Source: Bacteroidota bacterium
Lineage (GTDB): Bacteria; Bacteroidota; Bacteroidia; Chitinophagales; Chitinophagaceae
Direction: 5' to 3'
DNA: 64,000 nt
Assembly (NCBI GenBank): GCA_016868455.1
Contig: VGGV01000011.1
Location: 23,289 to 87,288 of the forward strand
Each line of letters begins with the position of its first letter. Position 1 is the first letter of the stretch. A program made the position numbers and the translations under genes. Under the pieces are notes generated by a model, which was given only the letters and a program-made list of their open reading frames with translations, had not been told where the DNA came from and ran no database searches. Of the stretch, positions 43,840-51,274 are shown piece by piece.

Positions 43840-44031
43840 AAGTGGTTGGTTGTTATGGGAAGGTATAAAAACAATGGATAAAAATGCCGCCGCTGATAAA
43901 AAACAAAGGGAAAAATCTTTGCTGCTGTCTGATTGGCCTTTATATATGCTCTGTATGATAAGAGTATACAATACATGGTGGTGGCATTCAACTCTTGCGG
44001 GGCTGTAATGTCATAACTGTATTTGTACAAT

Positions 44032-44039
44032 TATATTTG
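44032..44039 (+). promoter_or_regulatory. Candidate -7 promoter box for the trp region
   Basis: TATATTTG matches TAnnTTTG exactly, 36 bases before the trpE ATG. No -33 TTTG at a normal distance was found. If used, transcription would start inside or just before the hairpin at 44041-44056. Confidence 0.35.
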
Positions 44040-44040
44040 G

Positions 44041-44067
44041 CCCCGGTTATCCGGGGTTTTGTTTTTT
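44041..44067 (+). promoter_or_regulatory. Terminator-like hairpin in the trpE leader (candidate attenuator)
   Basis: CCCCGG (44041-44046), loop TTAT, CCGGGG (44051-44056), then TTTTGTTTTTT. This is a complete intrinsic-terminator shape and lies only 18 bases upstream of the trpE ATG, so it could act as an attenuator. A short upstream frame (MVVAFNSCGAVMS) contains no Trp codons. No antiterminator fold was worked out. Confidence 0.5.
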
Positions 44068-44074
44068 GGTGATA

Positions 44075-45104
44075 ATGAGAAAAATAGCAATAAATACGGC
44101 GGTTAAAAAAATACTGGCTGATCTGTACACGCCGGCAGGCATTTACCTGCGGCTGCGTGACCGATTCCGGGATACAATTCTGCTGGAAAGTACGGATCAT
44201 CATTCACAGCAGGACAGCTGGTCGTTTATCTGTATCCATGCCATTGCGGGTATGGAAATCCGTTCGGCGGATACAGTTGAATTCAAATTACCGGGTAAAA
44301 ACCCGGAGAAGCTTGAATTGAAGAATAAAAATGAAGTGGCGCAGTTGCTTTGGGAGTTCATGCAGCGGTTTGAAATAAGGAAGGGAGGAACAAAAGAGGA
44401 GCGGTATGCCCAGGGATTATTCGGCTATACATCGTATGATGCAGTTCAATTCTTTGAGAACCTCACCCCTGCCTGCCGGCAGGCAGGCCCAGCCCCTCTC
44501 CACGGGGTGGAGAGGGGGGAGCCATTCCTCTTATGAGATACAGACTCTATCAATACGTCATAGCCATCAATCATTTCAGAGACGAGCTCTTTATCTGCGA
44601 GAATAAAATTAACGGAACAGCAAGTGAAGTACATGTGGTGGAGGCGCTGATAAAAAGCAGGGATGTGCCTGTCTATCCTTTCAGCGCAATGGGCGAAGAA
44701 AATTCCAATATGACAGATGATGATTATAAAGAAATGGTGAAGAGGGAATCGCCCATTGTCACCGCGGTGATGTTTATCAGATAGTTTTGAGCAGAAGGTT
44801 TCAGCAAAAATTTATTGGAGATGAATTTAATGTGTACAGGGCTTTGCGCAGCATCAATCCTTCGCCTTACCTTTTCTTTTTTGATTACGGCGATTATAAA
44901 CTGATGGGTTCTTCACCGGAGGCTCAGTTAGTAATACAGAACGGGAAGGCTGTGGTGCATCCTATTGCAGGCACATTCAAAAGAACAGGTGATGATGAGG
45001 CGGACAGGCAGGCTGCTGAAAGGTTATTGAAAGATGCCAAAGAAAATGCAGAACATGTGATGCTGGTTGACCTTGCGAGAAATGACCTGAGCCGTTTCCG
45101 GTAA
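44075..45104 (+). pseudogene. trpE: Anthranilate synthase component I, damaged and truncated
   Basis: Reads MRKIAINTAVKKILADLYTP, then an N-terminal domain to FGYTSYDAVQFFENL. A nested palindromic repeat follows (44461-44520). The chain resumes in another frame as IPLMRYRLYQYVIAINHFRD up to NMTDDDYKEMVK, then in a third frame as GIAHCHRGDVYQIVLSRRFQ through PYLFFFDYGDYKLMGSSPEA and KENAEHVMLVDLARNDLSRF, where it stops. Both frame changes are repaired by one extra G: in the run at 44514-44519 and in the run at 44744-44746. The last ~150 residues of a normal ~460-residue TrpE, including much of the chorismate site, are absent because the sequence jumps to trpD at 45100. Confidence 0.85.
44461..44520. 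repeat. Nested GC-rich palindromic repeats inside trpE
   Basis: CCTGCCTGCCGGCAGGCAGG (about 44468-44487) is a perfect 20-bp palindrome. It is embedded in a second element, CCTCACCCC...CCCAGCCCCTCTCC / GGTGGAGAGGGG, whose arms CCCCTCTCCAC and GTGGAGAGGGG form another hairpin. A related CTCTCCAC...GTGGAGAGGG unit occurs at 58098-58122. The insert encodes non-TrpE residues (TPACRQAGPAPLHGVERGEP). Confidence 0.7.
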
Positions 45105-45465
45105 GCCATTTACCATTATTCACAGTTTAGACGGATATGATGAAATTTCACTGACAAATGATACAAAAGTGATTAATCATGAGGGGGAGAAGATAATGAC
45201 ACCGGAGCAACTGGGAAAAAGAATGGTGTTGCCACAGGATATCAGCGGGGGCAGCAGCGTGGAGGAAGCTGCAAAGATTTTTGCAACAATATTAAAAGGC
45301 GAAGGAACCTGGGCGCAAAATGCCGGAGTGCTTGCGAATGCAGCCATGGCATTACACTGCACCGGTAAGTATAAAAATTATGATGGGGCATACAATGCTG
45401 CAGTGGAAAGTTTGGAAAGTGGCAAGGCGAATAGCACTTTGCAAAAATTGCTGGCATTACAATAA
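45100..45465 (+). pseudogene. trpD: 3' fragment of anthranilate phosphoribosyltransferase
   Basis: Starting at GGTAAGCCA (45100) the frame reads GKPFTIIHSLDGYDEISLTN, then GEKIMTPEQLGKRMVLPQDI, SGGSSVEEAAKIFATILKGE, GTWAQNAGVLANAAMALHCT, GKYKNYDGAYNAAVESLESG and ends in TAA at 45465. This is the last third (about 121 codons) of TrpD. The first two thirds and the intervening trpG (glutamine amidotransferase) are missing; the preceding codons belong to trpE in a different frame. There is no start codon of its own at the junction. The remnant lacks the phosphoribosyl-pyrophosphate-binding N-terminal region and cannot be active alone. Confidence 0.88.
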
Positions 45466-45490
45466 CCTGAAGTACGTCAGTCTTCAGAAT

Positions 45491-45580
45491 CTTGTCACTC
45501 CGACGGAGGAGGAGTCTCAAAGATTTCAAAGTACTGGCAATTTCAAATCTTTGAGATGCCTCATGCTTCGGCATGACAAG
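45491..45580. repeat. Large imperfect palindrome between trpD fragment and trpC
   Basis: Arms of 36 bases: 45491-45526 (CTTGTCACTCCGACGGAGGA...) and 45545-45580 (...CTCATGCTTCGGCATGACAAG), imperfectly complementary, with outer ends CTTGTCA/TGACAAG and inner ends AAAGATTT/AAATCTTT exactly paired. An 18-base centre lies between. It has the form of a non-autonomous mobile repeat. Confidence 0.7.
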
Positions 45581-45622
45581 AGTCTTGTAAGGCGAAGATT
45601 TATTAACGATACAAAAAGACAG

Positions 45623-46432
45623 ATGGATATTTTAGAAACAATAGTCGCAGCAAAGAAGAAAGAGATCGAACCGCTGAAGCAAAAAAGCTCAATAGAACGG
45701 TTTGAGCGGGATAGGTTTTTCTGGCAAATCAGTAACCGTTCCCTGGTACAGAGTTTGAACAATCCGGGCAGTACAGGTATTATAGCTGAGTTTAAAAGAA
45801 AAAGCCCGAGCAAAGGCTGGTTCAAAACAAAAGAGATGGAAGTGGAGCCTGTAGTAACGGCTTATAACAAAAGCGCTGCAGGGATCTCTGTATTAACGGA
45901 TGATGAGTTCTTCAGTGGCGACCTGGATGATCTGATACAAACCAAAGTAGTAACGGATATACCTGTTCTGCGAAAGGATTTTATCATTGATAAATGGCAG
46001 ATTGCCGAGTCAAAAGCTTTCGGGGCAGATGTGATATTGCTGATCGCTGCATGTTTAACTCCAGCACAGGTAAAAGAGTTTGCAATGTATGCGAGCAGCA
46101 TCGGTTTGGAGTCAATACTGGAGGTGCATAATGAAGAAGAACTTGGGCATTACTGTGACGAAGTAAGCATGGTGGGTATCAATAACCGGAATCTTAAAAC
46201 ATTTGAAGTGGATATTAATACGTCTCTAGAATTGATCGGGAAGGTTCCAGCCGGCAAGCCGGCAATTGCAGAAAGCGGTATCAGCAGCGGGGAAGCTATT
46301 GTAACTTTACGCAATGCCGGGTTTAAGGGGTTTCTCATTGGAGAGAATTTTATGAATGAAGAACATCCGGGAAAAGCATTCGAAAACTTTATAAACAATC
46401 TAAATAAAAATCCCTCCCCTTCGGGGAGGTAA
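45623..46432 (+). CDS. trpC: Indole-3-glycerol phosphate synthase
   Basis: 269 residues from the ATG at 45623 (MDILETIVAAKKKEIEPLKQ). Converts carboxyphenylaminodeoxyribulose phosphate to indole-3-glycerol phosphate. Motifs: IIAEFKRKSPSKGWF (catalytic Lys), VLRKDFIIDKWQIAES, DVILLIAACL, MVGINNRNLKTFEVD, and IAESGISSGE. All catalytic elements are present. The last residues (NKNPSPSGR) are not family-like: they are encoded by a palindromic repeat (46413-46429) that also ends near the TAA stop. The gene is free of frameshifts and sits 10 bases before trpF. Confidence 0.95.
   Translation: MDILETIVAAKKKEIEPLKQKSSIERFERDRFFWQISNRSLVQSLNNPGSTGIIAEFKRKSPSKGWFKTKEMEVEPVVTAYNKSAAGISVLTDDEFFSGDLDDLIQTKVVTDIPVLRKDFIIDKWQIAESKAFGADVILLIAACLTPAQVKEFAMYASSIGLESILEVHNEEELGHYCDEVSMVGINNRNLKTFEVDINTSLELIGKVPAGKPAIAESGISSGEAIVTLRNAGFKGFLIGENFMNEEHPGKAFENFINNLNKNPSPSGR
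46413..46429. repeat. Palindromic repeat at the 3' end of trpC
   Basis: CCTCCCC / GGGGAGG with a TTC loop (46413-46429), followed by TAAGGAGGGAC. It supplies the last codons of trpC and the stop lies just behind it. It has the form of the common dispersed CCCTCCCCTTCGGGGAGG element. Confidence 0.65.
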
Positions 46433-46442
46433 GGAGGGACTT

Positions 46443-47069
46443 ATGAACATTAAAGTATGCGGCATTACTGAAATGAAACAACTGCAACAGCTGGACGGCC
46501 TGGATATTGATTTTGCAGGATTGATATTTTTTCCCGACTCGCCGAGGTATGTGGGCGATAAGCTTTCTAAAAAGGAGGTAAAGAAAGCTGATTTTGATCT
46601 AAAGAAAGTGGGGGTGTTTGTGAATCCCGAAATGATTGATGTGCTGGATGCCATTGATGATTACGGGCTGGATGTGGTGCAACTGCACGGCGATGAAAGC
46701 CCGGACATGTGCGAAGACCTGAGCAGTGAAGTGGAAGTGATTAAAGTTTTTCATATAAAGAACAGTACTGAAGATATTGATAAGCTGATAGCAGCTTATG
46801 ATGCAGTTTGTGATTATTATTTATTTGACAAGGCTACTGATTACAGCATTGGAGGTACCGGCGAGCAATTTGACTGGAACATTTTAAACAAGGCTAAGAT
46901 TGAAAAGCCATTTTTTCTCAGCGGCGGCATTGGCCCGGAAGATGCAGCGAAGGTGAAAGCCTTTAAACACCCTGATTTTTTTGGTGTGGATATCAACAGC
47001 AGGTTTGAAACGGCACCTGGAGTGAAAGATATGAGCAAGGTGCTTCAGTTTAAGATGGGGCTGAAGTAA
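46443..47069 (+). CDS. trpF: Phosphoribosylanthranilate isomerase
   Basis: 208 residues. Catalyses the Amadori rearrangement of phosphoribosylanthranilate to CdRP, the step between TrpD and TrpC. The N-terminal MNIKVCGITEMKQLQQL carries the catalytic Cys (KVCGIT), and the C-terminal FFGVDINSRFETAPGVKD the catalytic Asp. IDFAGLIFFPDSPRYV and VGVFVNPEMIDVLDAI are family segments. It is intact and directly follows trpC. Its substrate cannot be made if trpE, trpG and trpD are as damaged as the sequence shows. Confidence 0.95.
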   Translation: MNIKVCGITEMKQLQQLDGLDIDFAGLIFFPDSPRYVGDKLSKKEVKKADFDLKKVGVFVNPEMIDVLDAIDDYGLDVVQLHGDESPDMCEDLSSEVEVIKVFHIKNSTEDIDKLIAAYDAVCDYYLFDKATDYSIGGTGEQFDWNILNKAKIEKPFFLSGGIGPEDAAKVKAFKHPDFFGVDINSRFETAPGVKDMSKVLQFKMGLK

Positions 47070-47078
47070 GAAATTTTG

Positions 47079-47155
47079 TGCATTAGGACAGATCCCCGCC
47101 GGGGCGGGGCGAGTTTAGTGAACAAAATGCTTTAAGACTCTGGGGTGGGTTAAAA
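47079..47155 (+). repeat. Direct repeat A flanking the DUF559 gene
   Basis: About 77 bases containing GCATTAGGACAGATCCCCGC, GGGGCGGGGCGAG and CTGGGGTGGGTTA directly before the DUF559 ATG. It matches repeat B (47713-47789) along its length, with mismatches. The two bracket the DUF559 gene. Confidence 0.75.
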
Positions 47156-47601
47156 ATGAAAAGAAGGATAATTCCATATAATCCGGAATTGAAAGAACGG
47201 GCGAAGCAGTTAAGAAAGAATATGACTTTTTCTGAATTGAAGCTTTGGAATGAGTTAAAGAACGGACAATTGATGGGGTATGACTTTGACAGGCAGCGGC
47301 CAGTTGGAGATTATATCGTTGATTTTTTCTGTAAAGACCTGCAACTGGCAATTGAAGTGGATGGCATTACTCACCTGGATGAGAAGGCGATATTGAAAGA
47401 TAAAATAAGGCTGGAAGATATTGAAGCATCAGGAGTTTTTTTTTGCGTTTTGATGCATTGCTGGTGGTAAATAAGGTAGAAGCAGCGGTAAGAGAAATAA
47501 GGAACTGGATAGTGGAGTATGAAGAAAAGAATGGGGTGAATGAATTTGTAATAAGAAAGAGAAAGGCTTTGGAAAATCCGGTTTCAAGAAAAAGGAAATG
47601 A
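47156..47601 (+). pseudogene. DUF559 (Vsr-like) endonuclease gene, one-base frameshift
   Basis: Reads MKRRIIPYNPELKERAKQLR, then SELKLWNELKNGQLMGYDFD and RQRPVGDYIVDFFCKDLQLA, IEVDGITHLDEKAILKDKIR. The PD-(D/E)XK-like core is VGDYIVDFF ... AIEVDG. After ASGVFF the frame is lost at a run of nine T (47436-47444); with ten T the protein continues LRFDALLVVNKVEAAVREIR, NWIVEYEEKNGVNEFVIRKR and ends KALENPVSRKRK at the TGA at 47599-47601, a full family length. DUF559 proteins are related to very-short-patch-repair nucleases and often stand alone next to repeats; function here is inferred. It interrupts the trp operon between trpF and trpB. Confidence 0.8.
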
Positions 47602-47712
47602 GCGGTTGGCCCACCCCTGCCCCTCCCGGGAGTGGATGCAGCCGCACAGCCCTCGCTTTTCGCAGCGGTTGAAGAGGATGGTGAATGTTAATACTGTTAG
47701 TTAGTGAACTAT

Positions 47713-47789
47713 TATGCTTTAGGATTCATCCCCGCCCGGGCGGGGCGAAGTGAGTAAAATTTATGGTTTAAGAAACCGGGGTGGGTTAT
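47713..47789 (+). repeat. Direct repeat B flanking the DUF559 gene
   Basis: Contains ATGCTTTAGGATTCATCCCC, GCCCGGGCGGGGCGAAGT and CCGGGGTGGGTTATGATG. It matches repeat A, including the GGGGTGGGTTA that in A leads directly into the DUF559 start codon. In B the same leader is followed by ATG ATG but then by unrelated sequence. Confidence 0.75.
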
Positions 47790-47869
47790 GATGCCATGAA
47801 AACAGAACGTACAAGTGTGCGACCCCGAGTTCCGTTGCTTTGCTCCTCGTCGGGGCAGGCGCGGAAAGA
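47790..47869. repeat. Repeat-like sequence joined to the truncated trpB
   Basis: The 80 bases before the trpB remnant contain ACCCCGAGTTCCG and CTCCTCGTCGGGG, which pair imperfectly (CCCCGAG with CTCGTCGGGG). They are not related to the TrpB N-terminus. They directly abut codon LGKKRII of trpB. Confidence 0.5.
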
Positions 47870-48748
47870 TTGGGTAAGAAAAGAATCATTGCAGAGACAG
47901 GCGCCGGTCAGCATGGGGTGGCTACTGCTACGGTTTGTGCATTGAAAGGCATGGAGTGCATTGTGTACATGGGCGAAAAAGATATGGAGCGGCAGGCGCC
48001 CAATGTAGCAAGGATGAAAATGCTGGGGGCAACAGTGATACCCGCAACAAGCGGCAGTAAAACATTGAAAGATGCAACCAACGAGGCGATAAGAGACTGG
48101 ATAAATAACCCCGGCGATACACATTATATCATTGGCGGTGTGGTGGGCCCGCATCCTTATCCGGATATGGTGGCGAGGTTCCAGAGTGTGATTAGTGAGG
48201 AGATGAAGAGTTGGCAGTTCTTTGAGAAAACCGGTAATAATTTACCAACTCATGTAATAGCTTGTGTAGGCGGCGGCAGCAATGCGGCAGGGGCTTTTTA
48301 TCATTTCTTAAACGAACCTTCAGTACAACTGATCGCAGTGGAAGCAGCAGGTGAAGGAATGAGCAGCGGTAAAACCGCAGCCACCACCCAATTAGGAACG
48401 CCCGGGATTTTGCACGGCAGTAAAAACTTACTGATGCAAACAGAAGACGGGCAGGTGGTGGAGCCGCATAGTATCTCTGCAGGGCTCGATTACCCGGGCA
48501 TCGGACCGCTGCATGCGTATTTGTTTGAGAGCGGCCGGGCAACATTTTTAAGTGCAACAGACGATGAAGCGCTGGCAGCGGCATTTGAACTGGCGAAGCT
48601 GGAGGGGATTATTCCGGCGCTGGAATCTGCCCATACATTGCACGCATTGACTATGATGAAATGGGTACAAGAAGATATAGTGATTATTTGCCTGAGCGGA
48701 AGAGGAGATAAGGATTTGTCAACTTATATGAAACATATTTCACTTTAG
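47870..48748 (+). pseudogene. trpB: Tryptophan synthase beta subunit, 5'-truncated
   Basis: Family sequence begins at [20 protein letters not shown] and is then continuous: [60 protein letters not shown], the PLP-phosphate-binding [29 protein letters not shown], and the end [20 protein letters not shown]. About 100 N-terminal residues are missing, including the PLP Schiff-base lysine in the HKINN motif. A possible in-frame ATG at 47840 adds only ten unrelated codons. The enzyme would be inactive. The coding sequence itself has no frameshift and stops in TAG or TAA before trpA, which follows after 13 bases. Confidence 0.9.
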
Positions 48749-48761
48749 CGCTGAAACTAAA

Positions 48762-49556
48762 ATGAACAGAATACAAAAACTATTTGCATTAAAAGGCCGG
48801 AACATTCTCAATATTTACTGCACCGCAGGTTACCCTCATTTGGAATCAACCATAGAAATAATGAAAGCTCTGCAGCAATACGGAGCCGATATTATTGAAC
48901 TTGGTATGCCCTACAGTGATCCGCTGGCGGACGGCCCCGTGATTCAGCGCAGCAGCAGCATTGCGTTGGCAAATGGCATGTCGATTAAGAAACTCTTTGA
49001 ACAATTAAAGGATTTCAGAAGAAGACCCTCCTCCGGAAGTGTTGGGGAGGCCGTTCGGGTTATATTAATGGGTTACATGAATTCTGTTCTGCAATACGGC
49101 TTTGAAAAATTTTGTGCTGATGCGGCAGCAGTTGGAATTGACGGGCTCATTTTACCTGACTTTCCCGAATATGAATTTGAAATTGAATACGGGGCCATTG
49201 TCAATAAATACAATCTGGATTTTATTTTCCTTATAACACCCGAAACCTCTGATGAAAGAATAAAAAAATTAGACAGCCTCAGCAGCGGATTTCTGTATGC
49301 CGTTTCATCTTCCTACACTACCGGCAGCGATAAAAAGCCCGGAAGCGCAAAAGGCTATTTAAGAAAACTAAAAAGCCTGCGGCTCAAAAACCCGGTGCTG
49401 GTAGGCTTCGGTATTAAGGATAAAGCCTCATTTGATGCCGCCTGTCAATGGGCTGAGGGGGCTATTATCGGCAGCGCTTATATTAAGTCGCTGGAAAACA
49501 GCCCGAATGTTAATGCAGCCACAAAATCCTTCCTTTCGTCCAAACGGGGCGCCTGA
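48762..49556 (+). CDS. trpA: Tryptophan synthase alpha subunit
   Basis: 264 residues. Cleaves indole-3-glycerol phosphate to indole and glyceraldehyde 3-phosphate. The catalytic acids are in IIELGMPYSDPLADGPVIQ (Glu) and GIDGLILPDFPEYEFE (Asp). Also present: NIYCTAGYPHLESTIEIM, FIFLITPETSDERIKKL, and VGFGIKDKASFDA. A segment of about 12 residues (RRRPSSGSVGEAV at about 87-99) looks inserted and corresponds to a repeat-like stretch in the DNA (49024-49052), but the frame is kept. It is intact, and its substrate could still come from the intact trpC. Confidence 0.93.
   Translation: MNRIQKLFALKGRNILNIYCTAGYPHLESTIEIMKALQQYGADIIELGMPYSDPLADGPVIQRSSSIALANGMSIKKLFEQLKDFRRRPSSGSVGEAVRVILMGYMNSVLQYGFEKFCADAAAVGIDGLILPDFPEYEFEIEYGAIVNKYNLDFIFLITPETSDERIKKLDSLSSGFLYAVSSSYTTGSDKKPGSAKGYLRKLKSLRLKNPVLVGFGIKDKASFDAACQWAEGAIIGSAYIKSLENSPNVNAATKSFLSSKRGA
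49024..49052. repeat. Repeat-like insert inside trpA
   Basis: CCCTCCTCCGGAAGTGTTGG followed by GGAGG. CCCTCC and GGGGAGG are imperfectly complementary, and the codons are unlike neighbouring TrpA sequence. Confidence 0.4.
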
Positions 49557-49629
49557 AGGTTTTGCCGTTCAGTTGCTTTGCATAAATTTGTATGCTTTTC
49601 CGTAACACGGATGAAAACATGAATTGATT

Positions 49630-50730
49630 ATGAAACATATTATTTCTCTCTTGTTTTTTTTGCCATTGGCCGTATTCTCCCAGCAATCACCCAAAGGTTT
49701 TATTATTGACGGAAAACTGGATGGCTACCCCGATGGCACCAAAATCAGCCTGTATCAGAATGGTTCACAAACAGCATGGGTTGCCACCACACTCCAAAAG
49801 GGGAAATTTATTTTGAAGGAGAAAGCTGAGGAGCCGGTTTTATGTTTCATTGTAATTGAAAATGCACCCAATGCAGTTGAAGTATATGTAGAGAATACGG
49901 TAATCAGCGTAAAGGGCAGTAAAGCGCAGCCTGGTAAGTATGAAGTATCCGGTTCAAAGTCACACAAAGAGTTCTCCGAATTTGTGGCATCCTTTACACC
50001 GGTGGCGCAAAAGCTGAATAACCTGGCTGCCACCATTAATGCCAGTTTGCCGGGACAGCAGCGGGATTCACTTATGACCGTTTACAGTGCACAGCAGCAG
50101 ATACTGCAGGGCGAAATAGATCATTTTATCAACAAGAAACCTGCATCATATGTAAGTGCTTTTATATTGAATGTTACTTACCGGTTCAACGAAGATATTG
50201 CGGTACTGGAAAGCCGTTTCAGCAAACTGGATGAGAAAATAAAAAACTCAGCTACAGGTAAACAACTGGAATCATTTATTGCCAAAAGCAAAATAGGCGC
50301 TGTGGGCACCATGGCGCTGGATTTCGTCCAGCCGGATACATCCGGTAACCCAGTTTCTTTATCATCCTTCCGCGGTAAATATGTACTGGTGGATTTCTGG
50401 GCCAGTTGGTGCGGACCCTGCCGTGCAGAAAATCCCAATGTGGTGGAGAATTATAATTTCTTCAAGGATAAGAATTTTACTGTATTGGGTGTTTCGCTGG
50501 ACAGACCGGGCTATAAACAAAACTGGCTGGATGCCATCAAAGCCGACGGGCTTACCTGGACACAAGTAAGCGACCTGCAGTGGTGGAATAATACCGCTGC
50601 CAAACTTTATAATGTCGAGGGGATTCCGCTTAACATTTTAGTAGATCCTAACGGTAAAATAGTAGCCCGCAATCTCCGCGGACCTGATCTGCGGACCAAA
50701 CTATGTGAAATACTGGGAGGGTGTAATTAA
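49630..50730 (+). CDS. TlpA-type thioredoxin-like protein with DUF4369 domain
   Basis: 366 residues from the ATG at 49630 (MKHIISLLFFLPLAVFSQQ, signal peptide). The N-terminal domain (about 20-225) is the DUF4369 type (FIIDGKLDGYPDGTKISLYQ). The C-terminal thioredoxin fold has WASWCGPCRAE with Cys 261 and Cys 264, followed by VLGVSLDRPGYKQNWLDAI and GIPLNILVDPNGKIVARNLRG. It reduces or oxidises periplasmic disulfides; the usual partner of DUF4369-TlpA proteins is not known. It is monocistronic; the next gene lies on the other strand. Confidence 0.9.
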   Translation: MKHIISLLFFLPLAVFSQQSPKGFIIDGKLDGYPDGTKISLYQNGSQTAWVATTLQKGKFILKEKAEEPVLCFIVIENAPNAVEVYVENTVISVKGSKAQPGKYEVSGSKSHKEFSEFVASFTPVAQKLNNLAATINASLPGQQRDSLMTVYSAQQQILQGEIDHFINKKPASYVSAFILNVTYRFNEDIAVLESRFSKLDEKIKNSATGKQLESFIAKSKIGAVGTMALDFVQPDTSGNPVSLSSFRGKYVLVDFWASWCGPCRAENPNVVENYNFFKDKNFTVLGVSLDRPGYKQNWLDAIKADGLTWTQVSDLQWWNNTAAKLYNVEGIPLNILVDPNGKIVARNLRGPDLRTKLCEILGGCN

Positions 50731-50936
50731 TATCCGTTTACCCAATCCATTGGGTTATCAGGCGCATTGTCCCTGCCGTTCTTGGCCTGGTCAAGATCAG
50801 TTTGCGAACTTTGAGCTACTGACAAAAAAAATGTACCTGTGATAAGACACATTACTAACAGAAATTTTCTGAATATAGCTGTAAATACTGAGGTCCTTGT
50901 TTGTTTTCTCAAACAACAGGGCAGCTTGGTTTGCAT
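50727..50936 (-). CDS. Short secreted peptide, possible truncated adhesin N-terminus
   Basis: 69 residues: a signal peptide (FRKFLLVMCLITGTFFLSVA) then SSQTDLDQAKNGRDNAPDNP and MDWVNGY, then stop. The DWVNG ending resembles the N-terminus of large Bacteroidota secreted proteins that continue as GNAGxSNxHYVEG; here it stops right there, overlapping the end of the TlpA gene by four bases. It may be a relic of such a gene or a small gene of its own. It is followed on the other side by a 338-base region without recognisable genes. Confidence 0.4.
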   Translation of the reverse strand: MQTKLPCCLRKQTRTSVFTAIFRKFLLVMCLITGTFFLSVAQSSQTDLDQAKNGRDNAPDNPMDWVNGY

Positions 50937-51274
50937 ATAGCTTGTTTAGTAGGTGGACAACATTATTAATACTAATTATCAACAGCAATTGCTGTTCTTA
51001 ACCGGCGGAGATAATAGGAATGGATTTGGTGGCGGGAGGACTAAAAAGGCTTAATAAGAATATTGGTGATGGATTTACTAACTCAAGTTAGTAGAATCAC
51101 TATGTAAATGATAGTAAAAAATCATTACCAGTATAACTTTTTTATGTTTTTTTATAAATATGCTGGTTTTTGCGTCAGAGTCTTTTTGCTCATAACCAGA
51201 TAAAGGAAAATGTTATTGACAGATATCCTGCACCATCCGGTAAAATCGTAATTTTCCGATAAAATCACCTTATC
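50937..51274. other. Intergenic region before the CHAT gene
   Basis: No gene recognised. TACTAAC TCAA GTTAGTA (51076-51093) is a perfect 7-bp stem with a four-base loop. AATCGTAATTTTCCGATAAA near 51246 contains two related AAAATC blocks (GGTAAAATC and GATAAAATC) about 20 bases before the start of the CHAT gene. AT-rich stretches between 51110 and 51170 could include a promoter, but I saw no clear TAnnTTTG. Confidence 0.35.

Noticed and set aside
43974..44015. A short frame MVVAFNSCGAVMS before trpE as a classical trp leader peptide.
   Set aside because: It has no Trp codons, so ribosome stalling at low tryptophan would not work by the usual mechanism.
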